The notes under the pieces were generated by a model, which worked only from the letters and a program-made list of their open reading frames with translations, was not told the origin of the DNA and made no database searches. A stretch of DNA of 64,000 nucleotides, from NCBI GenBank assembly GCA_035342095.1, contig DAOQWL010000012.1, positions 1-64,000 of the forward strand. The letters are read 5' to 3'. The DNA comes from PLanc-01 sp035342095. Lineage in GTDB: Bacteria; Planctomycetota; Phycisphaerae; Sedimentisphaerales; Anaerobacaceae. Position 1 is the first letter of the stretch. Each line of letters begins with the position of its first letter. This document shows positions 1-9,609 of this stretch, piece by piece. The translations under genes were made by a program, and so were the position numbers.

Positions 1-1584
1 GACCTCGAGAACCCGCTGGCGGCGGTCCAAATGGGCCTGATCTACGTCAATCCGGAAGGCCCGAATGGCAACCCGGACCCGATCGCGGCGGCCAAGGATA
101 TCCGCGAGACCTTCGCCCGCATGGCGATGAACGACGAGGAAACCGTCGCCCTCATCGCAGGCGGCCACACCTTCGGCAAGACCCACGGCGCGGGCCCTGC
201 GTCCCACGTGGGACCTGAGCCCGAAGCGGCCCCCATCGAGCAGCAGGGTCTGGGCTGGAAGAGCAGCTTTGGCTCCGGCAAAGGCGGCGACACGATCACC
301 AGCGGCCTGGAAGTCACCTGGACCAGCACGCCCACGAAGTGGAGCAACAACTTCTTTTGGAACCTGTTCGGCTACGAATGGCAACTGACCAAGAGCCCGG
401 CCGGCGCGCATCAGTGGATCCCCAAGGGCGGCGCAGGCGCCAATTCGGTGCCGGACGCGCACGACAAATCGAAGCGCCACGCACCGGCCATGTTGACCAC
501 GGACCTCGCATTGCGGTTCGACCCAGCCTATGAGAAGATCTCGCGACGTTTCTACGAGAATCCGGACCTGTTCGCGGACGCGTTCGCCCGGGCGTGGTTC
601 AAGCTGACGCACCGCGACATGGGTCCGCGCTCGCGCTACCTCGGTCCCGAGGTTCCGGCCGAAGAGCTGATCTGGCAAGACCCCATCCCCGCGGTCAATC
701 ACAAGCTGATCGATGCACAGGACATCGCCTCCCTCAAGAGCAAGATCCTCGCTTGCGGCCTGTCCGTCTCGGAGCTGGTTTCGACCGCCTGGGCGTCGGC
801 GTCCACCTTCCGCGGGTCCGACAAGCGCGGCGGTGCCAACGGCGCCCGCATTCGCCTGGCGCCGCAGAAGGATTGGGAGGTCAACCAGCCTGCCCAACTG
901 GGGAAAGTGCTCAAGACCCTGGAGGGCATCCAGAGCGCGTTCAACAAGGCGCAGTCCGGCGGCAAGAGAGTGTCTCTGGCGGACCTGATTGTTCTGGCCG
1001 GTTGCGCGGGGGTCGAGCAGGCCGCGAAGAATGCCGGCTGCAAGGTGACGGTCCCCTTCACGCCGGGACGCATGGATGCCTCGCAGGGGCAAACCGATGT
1101 AGCCTCCTTCGCCGTGCTCGAACCGAAGGCAGACGGCTTCCGCAACTACCAAAAGGCCCGTTGTGCTGTCTCGGCCGAGGAACTGCTGGTCGATAGGGCA
1201 CAACTCCTGACCCTGACGGCGCCCGAGATGACCGTGCTCGTGGGCGGCATGCGAGTCTTGAACGCCAACTTCGGGAAGTCTCCGCATGGCGTCTTCACGA
1301 AACGGCCCGAATCGCTCACCAACGATTTCTTCGTGAATCTGCTCGATATGAGCACGGTGTGGAAGCCAACCTCCAAAGATGCTGACGTGTTCGAGGGTCG
1401 TGATCGCGTAACGGGCGAACGGAAGTGGACCGGCACCCGCGTAGACCTGATCTTCGGCTCAAACTCCCAGCTCCGGGCCCTCGCGGAAGTCTACGCCTGT
1501 GAGGATTCCCAGGACAAGTTCGTGCGCGACTTCGTCGCAGCGTGGAACAAGGTCATGAACCTCGACCGTTTCGACCTGGTCTGA
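1..1584 (+). CDS. katG: Catalase-peroxidase KatG, 5'-truncated by the window edge
   Basis: Bifunctional haem catalase-peroxidase that removes hydrogen peroxide. The frame is open from base 1 and gives 527 residues; the N-terminal third (distal haem pocket and the Trp of the Trp-Tyr-Met adduct) lies outside the window. Visible family hallmarks are GLIYVNPEGPNG, which carries the adduct Tyr, RMAMND, which carries the adduct Met, and HTFGKTHG, which carries the proximal haem-ligand His. The second, non-haem peroxidase-like domain follows and ends normally in MNLDRFDLV. It sits 76 bp upstream of a peroxiredoxin gene on the same strand, so the pair is a likely peroxide-defence unit. No regulator gene (OxyR or PerR) is in view. 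Identification is secure; the true start is not visible. Confidence 0.97.
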   Translation, partial: DLENPLAAVQMGLIYVNPEGPNGNPDPIAAAKDIRETFARMAMNDEETVALIAGGHTFGKTHGAGPASHVGPEPEAAPIEQQGLGWKSSFGSGKGGDTITSGLEVTWTSTPTKWSNNFFWNLFGYEWQLTKSPAGAHQWIPKGGAGANSVPDAHDKSKRHAPAMLTTDLALRFDPAYEKISRRFYENPDLFADAFARAWFKLTHRDMGPRSRYLGPEVPAEELIWQDPIPAVNHKLIDAQDIASLKSKILACGLSVSELVSTAWASASTFRGSDKRGGANGARIRLAPQKDWEVNQPAQLGKVLKTLEGIQSAFNKAQSGGKRVSLADLIVLAGCAGVEQAAKNAGCKVTVPFTPGRMDASQGQTDVASFAVLEPKADGFRNYQKARCAVSAEELLVDRAQLLTLTAPEMTVLVGGMRVLNANFGKSPHGVFTKRPESLTNDFFVNLLDMSTVWKPTSKDADVFEGRDRVTGERKWTGTRVDLIFGSNSQLRALAEVYACEDSQDKFVRDFVAAWNKVMNLDRFDLV

Positions 1585-1660
1585 TCGGTGTGTGGATGTC
1601 GATATCCTTCTGTGTGACCACAGAATCCAATAGCCAACTCAACTGAAAGGAGAATCGCTA

Positions 1661-2344
1661 ATGTGTAATGAGAACCGATTGCCGTTGATCGGCGAGAAGG
1701 CCCCGTCGTTCAAGGCGGAGACCACCCAAGGGCCCATCAACTTCCCTGATGATTTCAAGGGCAAGTGGGTCGTGTTCTTCTCGCACCCGGCCGACTTCAC
1801 ACCGGTCTGCACCACGGAGTTCATGACCTTCGCCTCCATGCAGCCCGAGTTCGAGAAGCTCAACTGCAAGCTGCTCGGACTGTCCATCGACAGCACGTTC
1901 AGCCACATCGCCTGGCTGCGGACTATCAAGGAGAAGATCGAGTACAAGGGCATGAAAGGCGTCGAGGTGAACTTCCCGGTCATCAGCGACCTGACGATGG
2001 AGGTGTCCAAGGCGTTCGGCATGCTCCAACCGGCCGCCAGCAGCACCCAGGCAGTGCGGGCGGTGTTCATCATCGATCCGAATGCCGTCGTCCGGGCGAT
2101 TCTGTACTACCCGCTGAGCAACGGGCGGAACATGGACGAAGTCAAGCGGCTGCTCGTCGCGATGCAGCACTCGGACCAGCACAAGATCGCCACCCCGGCC
2201 AACTGGCAACTCGGCGACGACGTGATCGTGCCGCCGCCGGGCTCGTGCGGCGCAGCCAAGGAGCGGGTCGAGAAACCCACGGCCGATATGAAGGTCCTCG
2301 ACTGGTTCATCTGCCTCAAGAAGTGCCCGCACGGCAGCAAATAG
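1661..2344 (+). CDS. Peroxiredoxin, Prx6/archaeal-type (AhpC/TSA family)
   Basis: Thiol peroxidase of 227 residues that reduces hydrogen and organic peroxides in the cytoplasm. The active-site motif PADFTPVC gives Pro43, Thr47 and the peroxidatic Cys50; the conserved downstream Arg is in QAVRAVFIIDP (Arg133). Length and the long C-terminal arm fit the Prx6-like clade. The arm holds Cys196, Cys218 and Cys222; the Cys218-x3-Cys222 pair resembles archaeal Prx enzymes that use C-terminal cysteines for resolution, so a 2-Cys mechanism is possible. An AAAGGAG ribosome site lies 7-8 bases before the ATG. It follows katG in the same direction and may be co-transcribed with it. Confidence 0.95.
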   Translation: MCNENRLPLIGEKAPSFKAETTQGPINFPDDFKGKWVVFFSHPADFTPVCTTEFMTFASMQPEFEKLNCKLLGLSIDSTFSHIAWLRTIKEKIEYKGMKGVEVNFPVISDLTMEVSKAFGMLQPAASSTQAVRAVFIIDPNAVVRAILYYPLSNGRNMDEVKRLLVAMQHSDQHKIATPANWQLGDDVIVPPPGSCGAAKERVEKPTADMKVLDWFICLKKCPHGSK

Positions 2345-2409
2345 GCCGGGATGACCCGTAGTGCTTCCTGCCGCTGTACGTGTTCTGTGGCAGCCAGATG
2401 AGACAAGCG

Positions 2410-2520
2410 GTGGGCAGCCTATCGGCGTATGGCCTGTTCGGAGTTCCGCGGTTACGCGGTCTGCACCCGCCTGAAGGCGGAACTCCAAAGGGTGTCCGCC
2501 ACGTTTGCCCACTATCTCAA
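2410..2520. repeat. Dispersed palindromic element, GGAGTTCCGC type, copy 1
   Basis: A 10-base inverted repeat (GGAGTTCCGC at 2440-2449, GCGGAACTCC at 2477-2486) encloses a smaller hairpin around CCGCCTGAAGGCGG. A related copy lies at 29029-29163 and matches along most of the central 80 bases. Outer flanks GTGGGCA and TGCCCAC (about 2410 and 2506) also pair. The 2345-2711 interval shows no convincing gene apart from this element. Confidence 0.75.
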
Positions 2521-2711
2521 GATGGACAGCGTACTGGGCGCCGACACCGAGTTCCATGCTCTTGCACTTTCCGTCTGCAACCCGCCGCAGCCTCTGCGGC
2601 AGGAAGAGCCTGGATTCCCGCTTCCGCGGGGATGACAAGAGAATGGACATCGCGGCCGGCCAAATGGCGACGCGGTCGTGCCCGACGACTCTTCTTCGCG
2701 TCATTCGCGCG

Positions 2712-3689
2712 TCACTTGGTCTTGGGCTCGCCCTCGCCGGAGTCCGCGTCGCAATCGTACGTCCAGATCCGGATGCGGATGCTGGTCACCAGATCGACCG
2801 CGCTGTACGGGGCGGACAGGGTGACCGTGGAGTCCGTCAGGAAGCCGTAGGAGAACGTGGAACCGAGGCCCTGGTTGGTCAGGTTGGGCCCGGCGATTCC
2901 GGAGACCTTCCACTGGAGATCGATCACGTAGTTGTCCGTGTCGCCGCCGAGGTTGTGGACCAGAATCACGCCGTAGCGGTCGCTGGGGTCGCCGAAGGGC
3001 GTGACGATCCAGCCGCTGTTGTAGGCGGGTCGAGGGAAACAGGAGACGCTGGCCGTCGTGCCGCTGTCGATCCGGATGTCGTCATAGTAGACCGAGGACG
3101 CCTCGTTCGCGAACAAGTCGATGGCTTGGAGCGTGCCGTGCAGGTCGTCGTCCCACTCGCCGACCGCGATCTGCGTGCCGTTGTAGTACTCCTCGAACGT
3201 GTTGGCGGACAGATCGATGACGAGCCGGATCTCGACCCACTGGTCAAATGCGATCCTCGCTCCGCTGCCGGTGTCGCCGGAGAAAGGCATGATGGCCCCC
3301 GTCGCCAGATTGTACTGCGTCTGGATGGACCAGTCGTAGGGCCCGCTGTCATTGTAAGTATTCAGCAGGATGAAGTAGCTGAGGCCGCTGGAATGCGAGG
3401 GAACGTACTGCCAGGCGGTGAGGACCCACTTGCCGCCGGACAGGCGGAACTCGTGCACGAGATCGGAGTCGCGCGCGATCTCGACGGACTGCCTGCCGCC
3501 GTGGGCGTAGAGGTTGGAGACCAGGGCGCCGGCCGACGCCGAGTTGTTCCAGCCCTTCCATCCGCCCTGGCCGTGCAGGTCGGTCCCGGCGGCATACGAT
3601 TCGAAGTCCTCAGAGAATTCGCTCGCCCACGCGCCGCCCGCCAGGCCCAATAGAACGATGAATGCCGAAACCGCGATTTGCCTTTTCAT
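2712..3689 (-). CDS. Secreted beta-rich protein, DFESY-type N-terminus, function unknown
   Basis: 325 residues. The ATG at 3689 is preferred over an upstream one because AGGAAAGGGG precedes it and it begins a clean signal peptide (MKRQIAVSAF..., cleavage near AWA-SEF). The mature protein starts with SEDFESYAAG. It looks like a concanavalin-type jelly roll to about residue 225 (ending in VYYDDIRIDSGT), followed by an unrecognised beta-rich segment. DFESY and YYDDIRI also occur in the tail domain of the large modular proteins in this window, but the rest does not align by eye. Probably exported and possibly glycan-binding; the function is not established. It is convergent with the peroxiredoxin gene. 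Confidence 0.8.
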   Translation of the reverse strand: MKRQIAVSAFIVLLGLAGGAWASEFSEDFESYAAGTDLHGQGGWKGWNNSASAGALVSNLYAHGGRQSVEIARDSDLVHEFRLSGGKWVLTAWQYVPSHSSGLSYFILLNTYNDSGPYDWSIQTQYNLATGAIMPFSGDTGSGARIAFDQWVEIRLVIDLSANTFEEYYNGTQIAVGEWDDDLHGTLQAIDLFANEASSVYYDDIRIDSGTTASVSCFPRPAYNSGWIVTPFGDPSDRYGVILVHNLGGDTDNYVIDLQWKVSGIAGPNLTNQGLGSTFSYGFLTDSTVTLSAPYSAVDLVTSIRIRIWTYDCDADSGEGEPKTK

Positions 3690-4015
3690 GATCAACCCCT
3701 TTCCTGAAAGGATGAACGGGTACATTGCCGTCGCCCCATATCATCTCTTATAGCAGAAACGACGGCCTCTGTCAACGTAAACGCGGGCGTGCCCCTCCGA
3801 GGGGGCGCAATTCGTGTTTGTCGGCAGGTTCTTCCAACCCCCTGGGAATCGACCCCTTTCACAGCAAACCAGAAACTACCTGCAAACTTGAACCGCACTC
3901 TTCAGAGCAGCCTGATGAGGGTTCGGCGTGTCGATCGCCTCTTCTGGGGCCGCGTCGGCACAGATTCTGCCTGGGCCGGCCCAGCGGATCTGGTAAAATG
4001 CACTCACGATCATCG

Positions 4016-4963
4016 ATGACCGTTCGGACGGTTGGACTCATGTGGCATGAAATCATTGCTCGGGGCAGGACCTCTTTCGCGAGAGCCTACGCTGGCTGGC
4101 TGAGGGTGTGCAGTCGCTTTGCGCCGCGACGGTTGAGCCAAGTACACCTGGCCCGTCGGATCAAGGTGATCGCCCACCGCGGGGCCTCGCACCTGGCGCC
4201 GGAGAACACGCTGGCCGCCGTGAACCTGGCCTGGGAGCACGGCGCGGACATCGTCGAGGTGGACGTCCACCTAACGAAGGACGGGCGAATCGTCGCGATC
4301 CACGACCCGACCACTGAGCGGACCGCAGGCGCCGGTCTGGAGGTCGCGAAGACGCACTCCCGCCATCTGCGACGCCTGGACGTCGGCAGCCACAAGCACG
4401 AGGATTTCACGGGCGAGACCATCCCGTTCCTGGAGGAGGTCCTGGACACGATCCCGGCGGGCCGGCACCTGTTCATCGAGATCAAGTGCGGCCCGGAGAT
4501 CCTGGCGGTCCTGAGCGAGGTCCTCGCACAGAGCGGCAAGCGGTCGCAGGTCGCGATCATCGGGTTTGACCTCCAGACCATGAAGGCTGCGAAACAGGTC
4601 ATGCCGGACATTCCCGCCCACTGGCTGTGCGACAAGAAGCTCTGGCGGCCGTTCAGTCGCTCGCTGGCGAAGACCGCAAAGGAGCACGGACTCGACGGGA
4701 TGAGCATCCACTGGTCCGGCGTAACGTGGCGGTTCGCCCAGGCGATGCGCCGGGCCGGCCTGAAACTCTACGCCTGGACGGTGGACCATCCGGCCGACGC
4801 CTCCCGCCTGCACGCGATGGGCGTGGACGGGATCACCACCAACCGCCCGGGGTGGCTCAGGAGGCACTTCCTCGCTCACCACAGCCGCGGAAAGACCCCC
4901 CAATGCGGGCCAAGGGCCCGACGCCAGACAGGCTCCGTGAAACGTGAAATGGGCGGGGATTAG
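4016..4963 (+). CDS. Glycerophosphodiester phosphodiesterase (GDPD) family protein
   Basis: Hydrolyses glycerophosphodiesters to glycerol-3-phosphate and an alcohol. The TIM-barrel signatures are IAHRGAS (catalytic His-Arg), PENT, DIVEVDVHLTKDG (metal ligands), AIHD (second catalytic His) and, near the C-terminus, YAWTVD and GITTNRPG. The frame stays open to 3725, but the region before 3998 has no protein-like character. ATGs at 3998, 4016 and 4040 are all possible, and none has a strong ribosome site. No convincing signal peptide is seen, although a short amphipathic N-terminus precedes the barrel. The stop codon lies only 4 bases before the promoter of the next gene. Confidence 0.88.
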   Translation: MTVRTVGLMWHEIIARGRTSFARAYAGWLRVCSRFAPRRLSQVHLARRIKVIAHRGASHLAPENTLAAVNLAWEHGADIVEVDVHLTKDGRIVAIHDPTTERTAGAGLEVAKTHSRHLRRLDVGSHKHEDFTGETIPFLEEVLDTIPAGRHLFIEIKCGPEILAVLSEVLAQSGKRSQVAIIGFDLQTMKAAKQVMPDIPAHWLCDKKLWRPFSRSLAKTAKEHGLDGMSIHWSGVTWRFAQAMRRAGLKLYAWTVDHPADASRLHAMGVDGITTNRPGWLRRHFLAHHSRGKTPQCGPRARRQTGSVKREMGGD

Positions 4964-4966
4964 CTG

Positions 4967-4996
4967 TTGACTCACGAAGGCAGCGACTGGTAGAAT
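4967..4996 (+). promoter_or_regulatory. Sigma70-like promoter for the 5134 gene
   Basis: TTGACT (4967-4972), an 18-base spacer, then TAGAAT (4991-4996). The predicted start near 5003 leaves a leader of about 130 bases before the ATG at 5134. Confidence 0.6.
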
Positions 4997-5133
4997 AGAA
5001 GCGTGACGGCTTTCTCGTCAGGATGGAGTGCAGGGTAGGTCGATCACCGTGGAAGAGGATCACATGGGTAGAGCGTAACGCTGTCGGCAGGCAGCGAACC
5101 AATATCATCTCTGTTTCTACTGGGAGGTTGGTT

Positions 5134-7911
5134 ATGTATAGGAGAAGTGTGTGTGTGGCCTTGGTCTGCGCCCTGGGCGTGGCGTCCACGGCTTGTGGGA
5201 ATCTGATCGGCTGGTGGACGTTCGACGAAGGGACCGGCACAGTCGCGGCAGATTCCAGCGGCAATGGAAACAACGGGACCTTCGTGGGCGCCCCGGTCTG
5301 GGTGACCGGCATGCAGAACGGCGCCCTGGAGTTCAACGGCAGTTCCTGCGTGGATTGCGGCAACACGGAGAAACTCGCCACGACGGGACCGATCACCATC
5401 GCCTGCTGGGTGAAGCCGACAGTGCTGTCGGGCGACAAGTCCTTCGTGGCCCGGGACGCGGGCTACGCGTTCAAAGCCTACGAGACGAGCCTGCGATTCA
5501 CGACGCCCGGCATTCTCGACCACACAGCGACGAACACCGTCCTGGAGACGGGTGTCTGGCAGCACGTAGCCGTGACCTTCCAGCCGAGCACGACCAACGG
5601 CGCGATCTTCTACCTCAACGGAGGCGTAACCTCGCGCCTGACCAGCTCCGCACTGGCCGCAGGCACAGGCCCCTTCCGCATCGCCAACAACCAGTGGAGC
5701 CAATGGTACACCGGCGCCATCGATGACGTGCGGGTCTACAACCACATCCTGTCGGGCGGCGAGATCCTGGCGGCCATGGCCGGCGAGGTCTATCCCTTCG
5801 CGTCGGCAACAGCGCCCCAAGATGGTGCGATGGTCGCCTCGCAGCAGGTCACGCTGACCTGGAAGCCGAGCGAACTGGCGACGTCCCACAACGTCTATTT
5901 CGGCGACGGCAAGGACGCGGTGGCCGCTGCGACGGAGGCGGACACCGCCGTCTTCCTGGGCAACACCACCGCCACCAGTCTCGCCCTCGCGACCTCTGCG
6001 GCGGGGCTCCTGACGCCGGGCAAAACCTACTACTGGCGAATCGACGAGGTCAATCCCGACAATCCGGACAGCCCCTGGAAGGGCGCGGTATGGAGCTTCT
6101 CCGTTCAGCCGCTGGTCGCCTGGAGTCCCGTCCCGGCGGACGGAATCGCCTACGTCGACCCGGATCAGGATCTTTCGTGGCAGACCGGCACCGGCGCCCT
6201 GTTCCACACGGTCTATTTCGGCCAGAGCTTCGATGAGGTAGACGCCGCCACCGTGGGCGCGACGATGACCACCGGCACCACCTACGATCCGGGCCAGTTG
6301 GCCGCAGACACCACATACTACTGGCGAGTCGACGAGTTCCTCCCATCCGGCACGCAGAAAGGCGAGGTCTGGAGCTTCCGGACGCGACCTGCAATCACGG
6401 AGGTGGCCGATCCCAATCTCCTCGCCTGGTGGAAGCTCGATGAAGGCGAAGGCACGGCGGTCGCAGACTGGTCGGGCCACGGCCATCACGGCGCCCTCGC
6501 CGGCGGCGCGACATGGACCGCCGGTTTCCGCGGCGCCGCGCTGCAGCTCGACGGCGTCGATGACTGCGCCACCTTCGGCGCGCCCGCAGCCCTCTTTCTG
6601 CCGAGAAACTACACCTACAGCCTCTGGTTCAAAGTCGCCAAGAACATCTACGGCAACAGCGGCGCCCAGTATCTGCTGTGCTTCGGATCGCGAAGCGACC
6701 TGGTCCTGGGCATCGAGGACGGGGTCGGCATCAACGGCGATCTGTCCCTGCACTACTACGACACGACGCCCGGCTTCCAAGCCATCAGCGCCGGCAACAT
6801 CATCTGGGACTCCGATGAGTGGCACATGGTCGTCGCGACCAAGGACAGCGCGGTCGGTCACAAGCTCTACCTGGACGGCAAGCTGAAGGCCGAGGACACG
6901 AACACGAAGAACGACAATTACAACACCACGCGGATCATCTCGATCGGCGCCCGAGCCTGGACCAACCCGAGAGTCGCCTTCTTCAAGGGGACCATCGACG
7001 AGGTCCGCGTCTACAACAAGGCTCTCACGGCGGGCCAGATCGACGATCTCCTCCGCGGCGACACCCTGATGGCACAGGACCCGTCGCCGTCGCGAGGCGC
7101 CATCGTGGACATCCGTGACGCGGTCGAACTGAGCTGGACCGCAGGGGACGGAGCCGCCTCCCACGACGTCTACTTCGGCACGGACCGCAAGGCCGTCGCC
7201 GCAGCCGACAAGACCTCGCCCGAGTTCCAGGGCAATCAGACCGGCGCCAGCCTCGATCTCGATGGCCTGGTGCAACTGGGCGGCGCCTACTACTGGCGAA
7301 TCGACGAAGTCCAGGCCGACGGCAGCACATACGCCGGCGATGTCTGGGGCTTCACCGTGCCCGCCCACCTGGTCGTGGAAGATTTCGAGAGCTACACCAA
7401 CGACGAGGACAACGGACAGGCCATCTACCAGACGTGGATCGACGGCGTCGAAAACGGGACCACCTCCTACGTCGGCTACGAGACCGCCGTCGCCGGCACA
7501 TTCGGCGAAACGACCTTCGTCCATGGCGGTGGCCAGTCGATGCCCATGGACTACGACAACGTGAACTCGCCCTACTATGCCGAGGCGGTTCGCACCTTCG
7601 ACAGCGCTCAGGACTGGACCGCCGCGGGTGTGAACACGTTGACATTGTTCGTCCGCGGACGCATCTACAACGGCCAGGGACCGTTCTACGTGGCCCTGGA
7701 GGACAGCAGCGGCAAGCTCGCCGTCGTGTACGACGACAAGGCGGTCAACTCGCCCCAGTGGATGCAGTTGGACATTCCGCTGTCCGAGTTCGCCAACGTG
7801 AACGCCGCCAAGATCAAGAAGATGTACATCGGCGTAGGCGAGCGGAAAGCTACGACCGCCGGCGGCGCCGGCAGGATCTTCGTCGACGACATCTGGGTGA
7901 CGAACCAGTAA
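5134..7911 (+). CDS. Large secreted modular protein: LamG, Fn3-like x2, LamG, Fn3-like, tail domain
   Basis: 925 residues. GGGAGG precedes the ATG, and a signal peptide ends near STACG. Order from the sequence: LamG-like jelly roll (about 20-220, starting IGWWTFDEGTG); Fn3-like unit 1 (HNVYFGD near 252, TYYWRIDEV near 298); unit 2 (HTVYFGQ near 358, TYYWRVDEF near 393); second LamG (about 428-630, starting LAWWKLDEGEG); unit 3 (near 676-740); and the C-terminal tail (about 746-925), which runs from VVEDFESYTND to IFVDDIWVTNQ. LamG folds commonly bind glycans, so a role in surface polysaccharide recognition is likely but inferred. No catalytic domain, PEP-CTERM or LPXTG signal is seen. It is monocistronic: its own promoter lies upstream and a perfect hairpin terminator downstream. 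Confidence 0.85.
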   Translation: MYRRSVCVALVCALGVASTACGNLIGWWTFDEGTGTVAADSSGNGNNGTFVGAPVWVTGMQNGALEFNGSSCVDCGNTEKLATTGPITIACWVKPTVLSGDKSFVARDAGYAFKAYETSLRFTTPGILDHTATNTVLETGVWQHVAVTFQPSTTNGAIFYLNGGVTSRLTSSALAAGTGPFRIANNQWSQWYTGAIDDVRVYNHILSGGEILAAMAGEVYPFASATAPQDGAMVASQQVTLTWKPSELATSHNVYFGDGKDAVAAATEADTAVFLGNTTATSLALATSAAGLLTPGKTYYWRIDEVNPDNPDSPWKGAVWSFSVQPLVAWSPVPADGIAYVDPDQDLSWQTGTGALFHTVYFGQSFDEVDAATVGATMTTGTTYDPGQLAADTTYYWRVDEFLPSGTQKGEVWSFRTRPAITEVADPNLLAWWKLDEGEGTAVADWSGHGHHGALAGGATWTAGFRGAALQLDGVDDCATFGAPAALFLPRNYTYSLWFKVAKNIYGNSGAQYLLCFGSRSDLVLGIEDGVGINGDLSLHYYDTTPGFQAISAGNIIWDSDEWHMVVATKDSAVGHKLYLDGKLKAEDTNTKNDNYNTTRIISIGARAWTNPRVAFFKGTIDEVRVYNKALTAGQIDDLLRGDTLMAQDPSPSRGAIVDIRDAVELSWTAGDGAASHDVYFGTDRKAVAAADKTSPEFQGNQTGASLDLDGLVQLGGAYYWRIDEVQADGSTYAGDVWGFTVPAHLVVEDFESYTNDEDNGQAIYQTWIDGVENGTTSYVGYETAVAGTFGETTFVHGGGQSMPMDYDNVNSPYYAEAVRTFDSAQDWTAAGVNTLTLFVRGRIYNGQGPFYVALEDSSGKLAVVYDDKAVNSPQWMQLDIPLSEFANVNAAKIKKMYIGVGERKATTAGGAGRIFVDDIWVTNQ

Positions 7912-7953
7912 GGATTCGTCGCACAGGTTCGTTCAACGACATGAATCAGAGAA

Positions 7954-7995
7954 CCGAGGCCCCGATGTCGAACGTCGGGGCCTCGGTCTTTTCTT
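7954..7995 (+). terminator. Rho-independent terminator after the 5134 gene
   Basis: Perfect 12-bp stem, CCGAGGCCCCGA (7954-7965) with TCGGGGCCTCGG (7975-7986), followed by TCTTTTCTT. Confidence 0.9.
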
Positions 7996-8161
7996 CATGG
8001 GCAGGGAAGATAACGCCTCACGGCGTCACCACAAGCGGATTCGTCAGACGCAGCCTCTGCGGACTCCGCCGTCCGCGGAGAGAGCCAGAGTAACGTGTGC
8101 AACCGCCAGCAGCCTCGCGGCGCGCATACGCCCGCCTCCCATAAAACACGATGTGACACAA

Positions 8162-9202
8162 CTAATAAATCCGATATTCCGTGGGCCGGCCCTGGCGGGG
8201 ACCGTCGAACAGCATCAGGACAGTGACATGGTCGTCGGCCTCCTCCAGGATCGTCATGGCCTCCGCCTTGCCGCGAACGTCCGGGATGGGTCCGATCTTG
8301 TGCACCTCCGAACCCTTGCCGTCCCACGAGCACAGCAGGAACTCGCGATCCTCGTCGTAGTCCATGGATTGCGTGTACTTCTCCGAAGGCTCGGAGGCCG
8401 AGTTGCCTGCAATGATCAGGAACTCCGCACGACCCGCAACGATCTCGCGGATGCCGAACCCGGCGCCCAGGCGAAGCCTGTGGAGCACGTAGTTCGGCTG
8501 GGGATTGCCGCGGAACACATCGTCCGCCGGGATCTCCAGGACGAACGCATCCCCCTCCAGGTTCGGGCTTCGCAGTCCGACGAACAGACGCCCGTCCCGC
8601 ACGGCCAGGCCCTCGATGTTCACCCCCCGCTGCTGGAGCGGTTGGCCGAAGTGCGGCCCGAGGACCGGGTCCGCGCGCAGCACGGCGGCAAGACTCGCCC
8701 GGTCCGGCGAAGCCGCTCGGACCGGCAGGCCCGTCGCCGGGTCCACCGTGAGACGAAAGACACTGAACCGATTCCCCTGCGGCAGACCCTCCTTCTTGGA
8801 GATCCCGTGCGAGCCGATGATGTAGTAGCGATTCCCCTCAGACGCGATGGCCTCCGTGTCGATCTCGTCGCCCGAGCGGGCCAGCGAAATCGTCTCGACG
8901 ACTCGCAGCGTCCTGGCCTGACGAGACAGTTCAACCACCTGCACGTCGCGTGACTCATCGGCGCCGACGAGGCCGAATCGCTCCGAGATACAGGCCAGGC
9001 CGCTGAGATCCTGATCTTCCGCGACTTGCCCCCTGAACGACCATCGACCGGTCGGCTCGATTCGCGTCCAAGGCCGGGCTCCGCTGCGGGCCTTCTGCGA
9101 CGGTTCTGCGGACTTCCCACAGGCCGGCACCAGCAGCAGGACCAGCGAAAGACAAAGAGAAACGATTCCCAACAGTGTCACTCGAATCCACTCAATGCCC
9201 AT
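8162..9202 (-). CDS. DUF3616 family lipoprotein
   Basis: 346 residues starting at the ATG at 9202, which has GGAAGG upstream. The N-terminus (MGIEWIRVTLLGIVSLCLSL) leads to a lipobox-like LVPAC, so the protein is probably a lipoprotein. Family features include LSGLACISERFGLVGADE, DTEAIASEGNRYYIIGSHG and NIEGLAVRDGRLFVGLRSP, which repeat a beta-propeller-like pattern also seen in esterase-like phytases. The biochemical role of DUF3616 is not established. The frame continues upstream to 9493 but is low-complexity there and lacks a ribosome site. It is divergent from the leader region of the 10108 gene. Confidence 0.82.
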   Translation of the reverse strand: MGIEWIRVTLLGIVSLCLSLVLLLVPACGKSAEPSQKARSGARPWTRIEPTGRWSFRGQVAEDQDLSGLACISERFGLVGADESRDVQVVELSRQARTLRVVETISLARSGDEIDTEAIASEGNRYYIIGSHGISKKEGLPQGNRFSVFRLTVDPATGLPVRAASPDRASLAAVLRADPVLGPHFGQPLQQRGVNIEGLAVRDGRLFVGLRSPNLEGDAFVLEIPADDVFRGNPQPNYVLHRLRLGAGFGIREIVAGRAEFLIIAGNSASEPSEKYTQSMDYDEDREFLLCSWDGKGSEVHKIGPIPDVRGKAEAMTILEEADDHVTVLMLFDGPRQGRPTEYRIY

Positions 9203-9479
9203 TCTGTCAACCTTCCGACATCCGGTGAGAAACGTCCTGTAGCAGACACAGTACTGCCAATGTACTCGCGCAGAGCGGCGGCGGCAAGGCTTGTTCCCGG
9301 TGCCTGTGGAGCCACCCGGGCGCCTTACCCGAAGTCCTACGCCCCATGGGAACATCAAGGGCCGACGAAACCTCGGAAAAATTTTCTCAGGTTGGTCCCA
9401 GAAACCCGCGTGCTGCATCCTCCAGCGCGGGTGCCGCGACATTTCTTCGCTTCCGAGCGGACCGGCGTCAAACTGTCTC

Positions 9480-9508
9480 TTGATTGTTGACAACCGTCGT
9501 GGTAGAAT
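9480..9508 (+). promoter_or_regulatory. Sigma70-like promoter upstream of a 22-codon signal-peptide ORF
   Basis: TTGATT (9480-9485), a 17-base spacer, TAGAAT (9503-9508). It resembles the promoters of the modular secreted genes but is followed only by a very short ORF. Confidence 0.5.
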
Positions 9509-9540
9509 GAGTCAGATCCTTTATGGGGTGGTGCCAAGCT

Positions 9541-9609
9541 ATGAATGAAATGCTTCTCGCTTTGTTCGTCATGCTGCTGTTCCTCCCGAGCATCGCGTCC
9601 AGAACGTAA
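9541..9609 (+). CDS. Possible 22-residue signal-peptide-like ORF, perhaps a gene remnant
   Basis: ATG at 9541, stop TAA at 9607-9609. The peptide MNEMLLALFVMLLFLPSIAS is almost entirely a hydrophobic export signal, with only two further residues. A GGGGTGG stretch lies about 12 bases upstream and a promoter about 35 bases before that. It may be a leader peptide or the stump of a decayed secreted-protein gene. From 9610 to 9815 I see no further coding sequence. Confidence 0.3.
   Translation: MNEMLLALFVMLLFLPSIASRT

Noticed and set aside
3725..4015. N-terminal extension of the GDPD protein
   Set aside because: The in-frame stretch is Arg/Pro/Ser-rich without motif and would require a start inside the upstream gene's promoter region.
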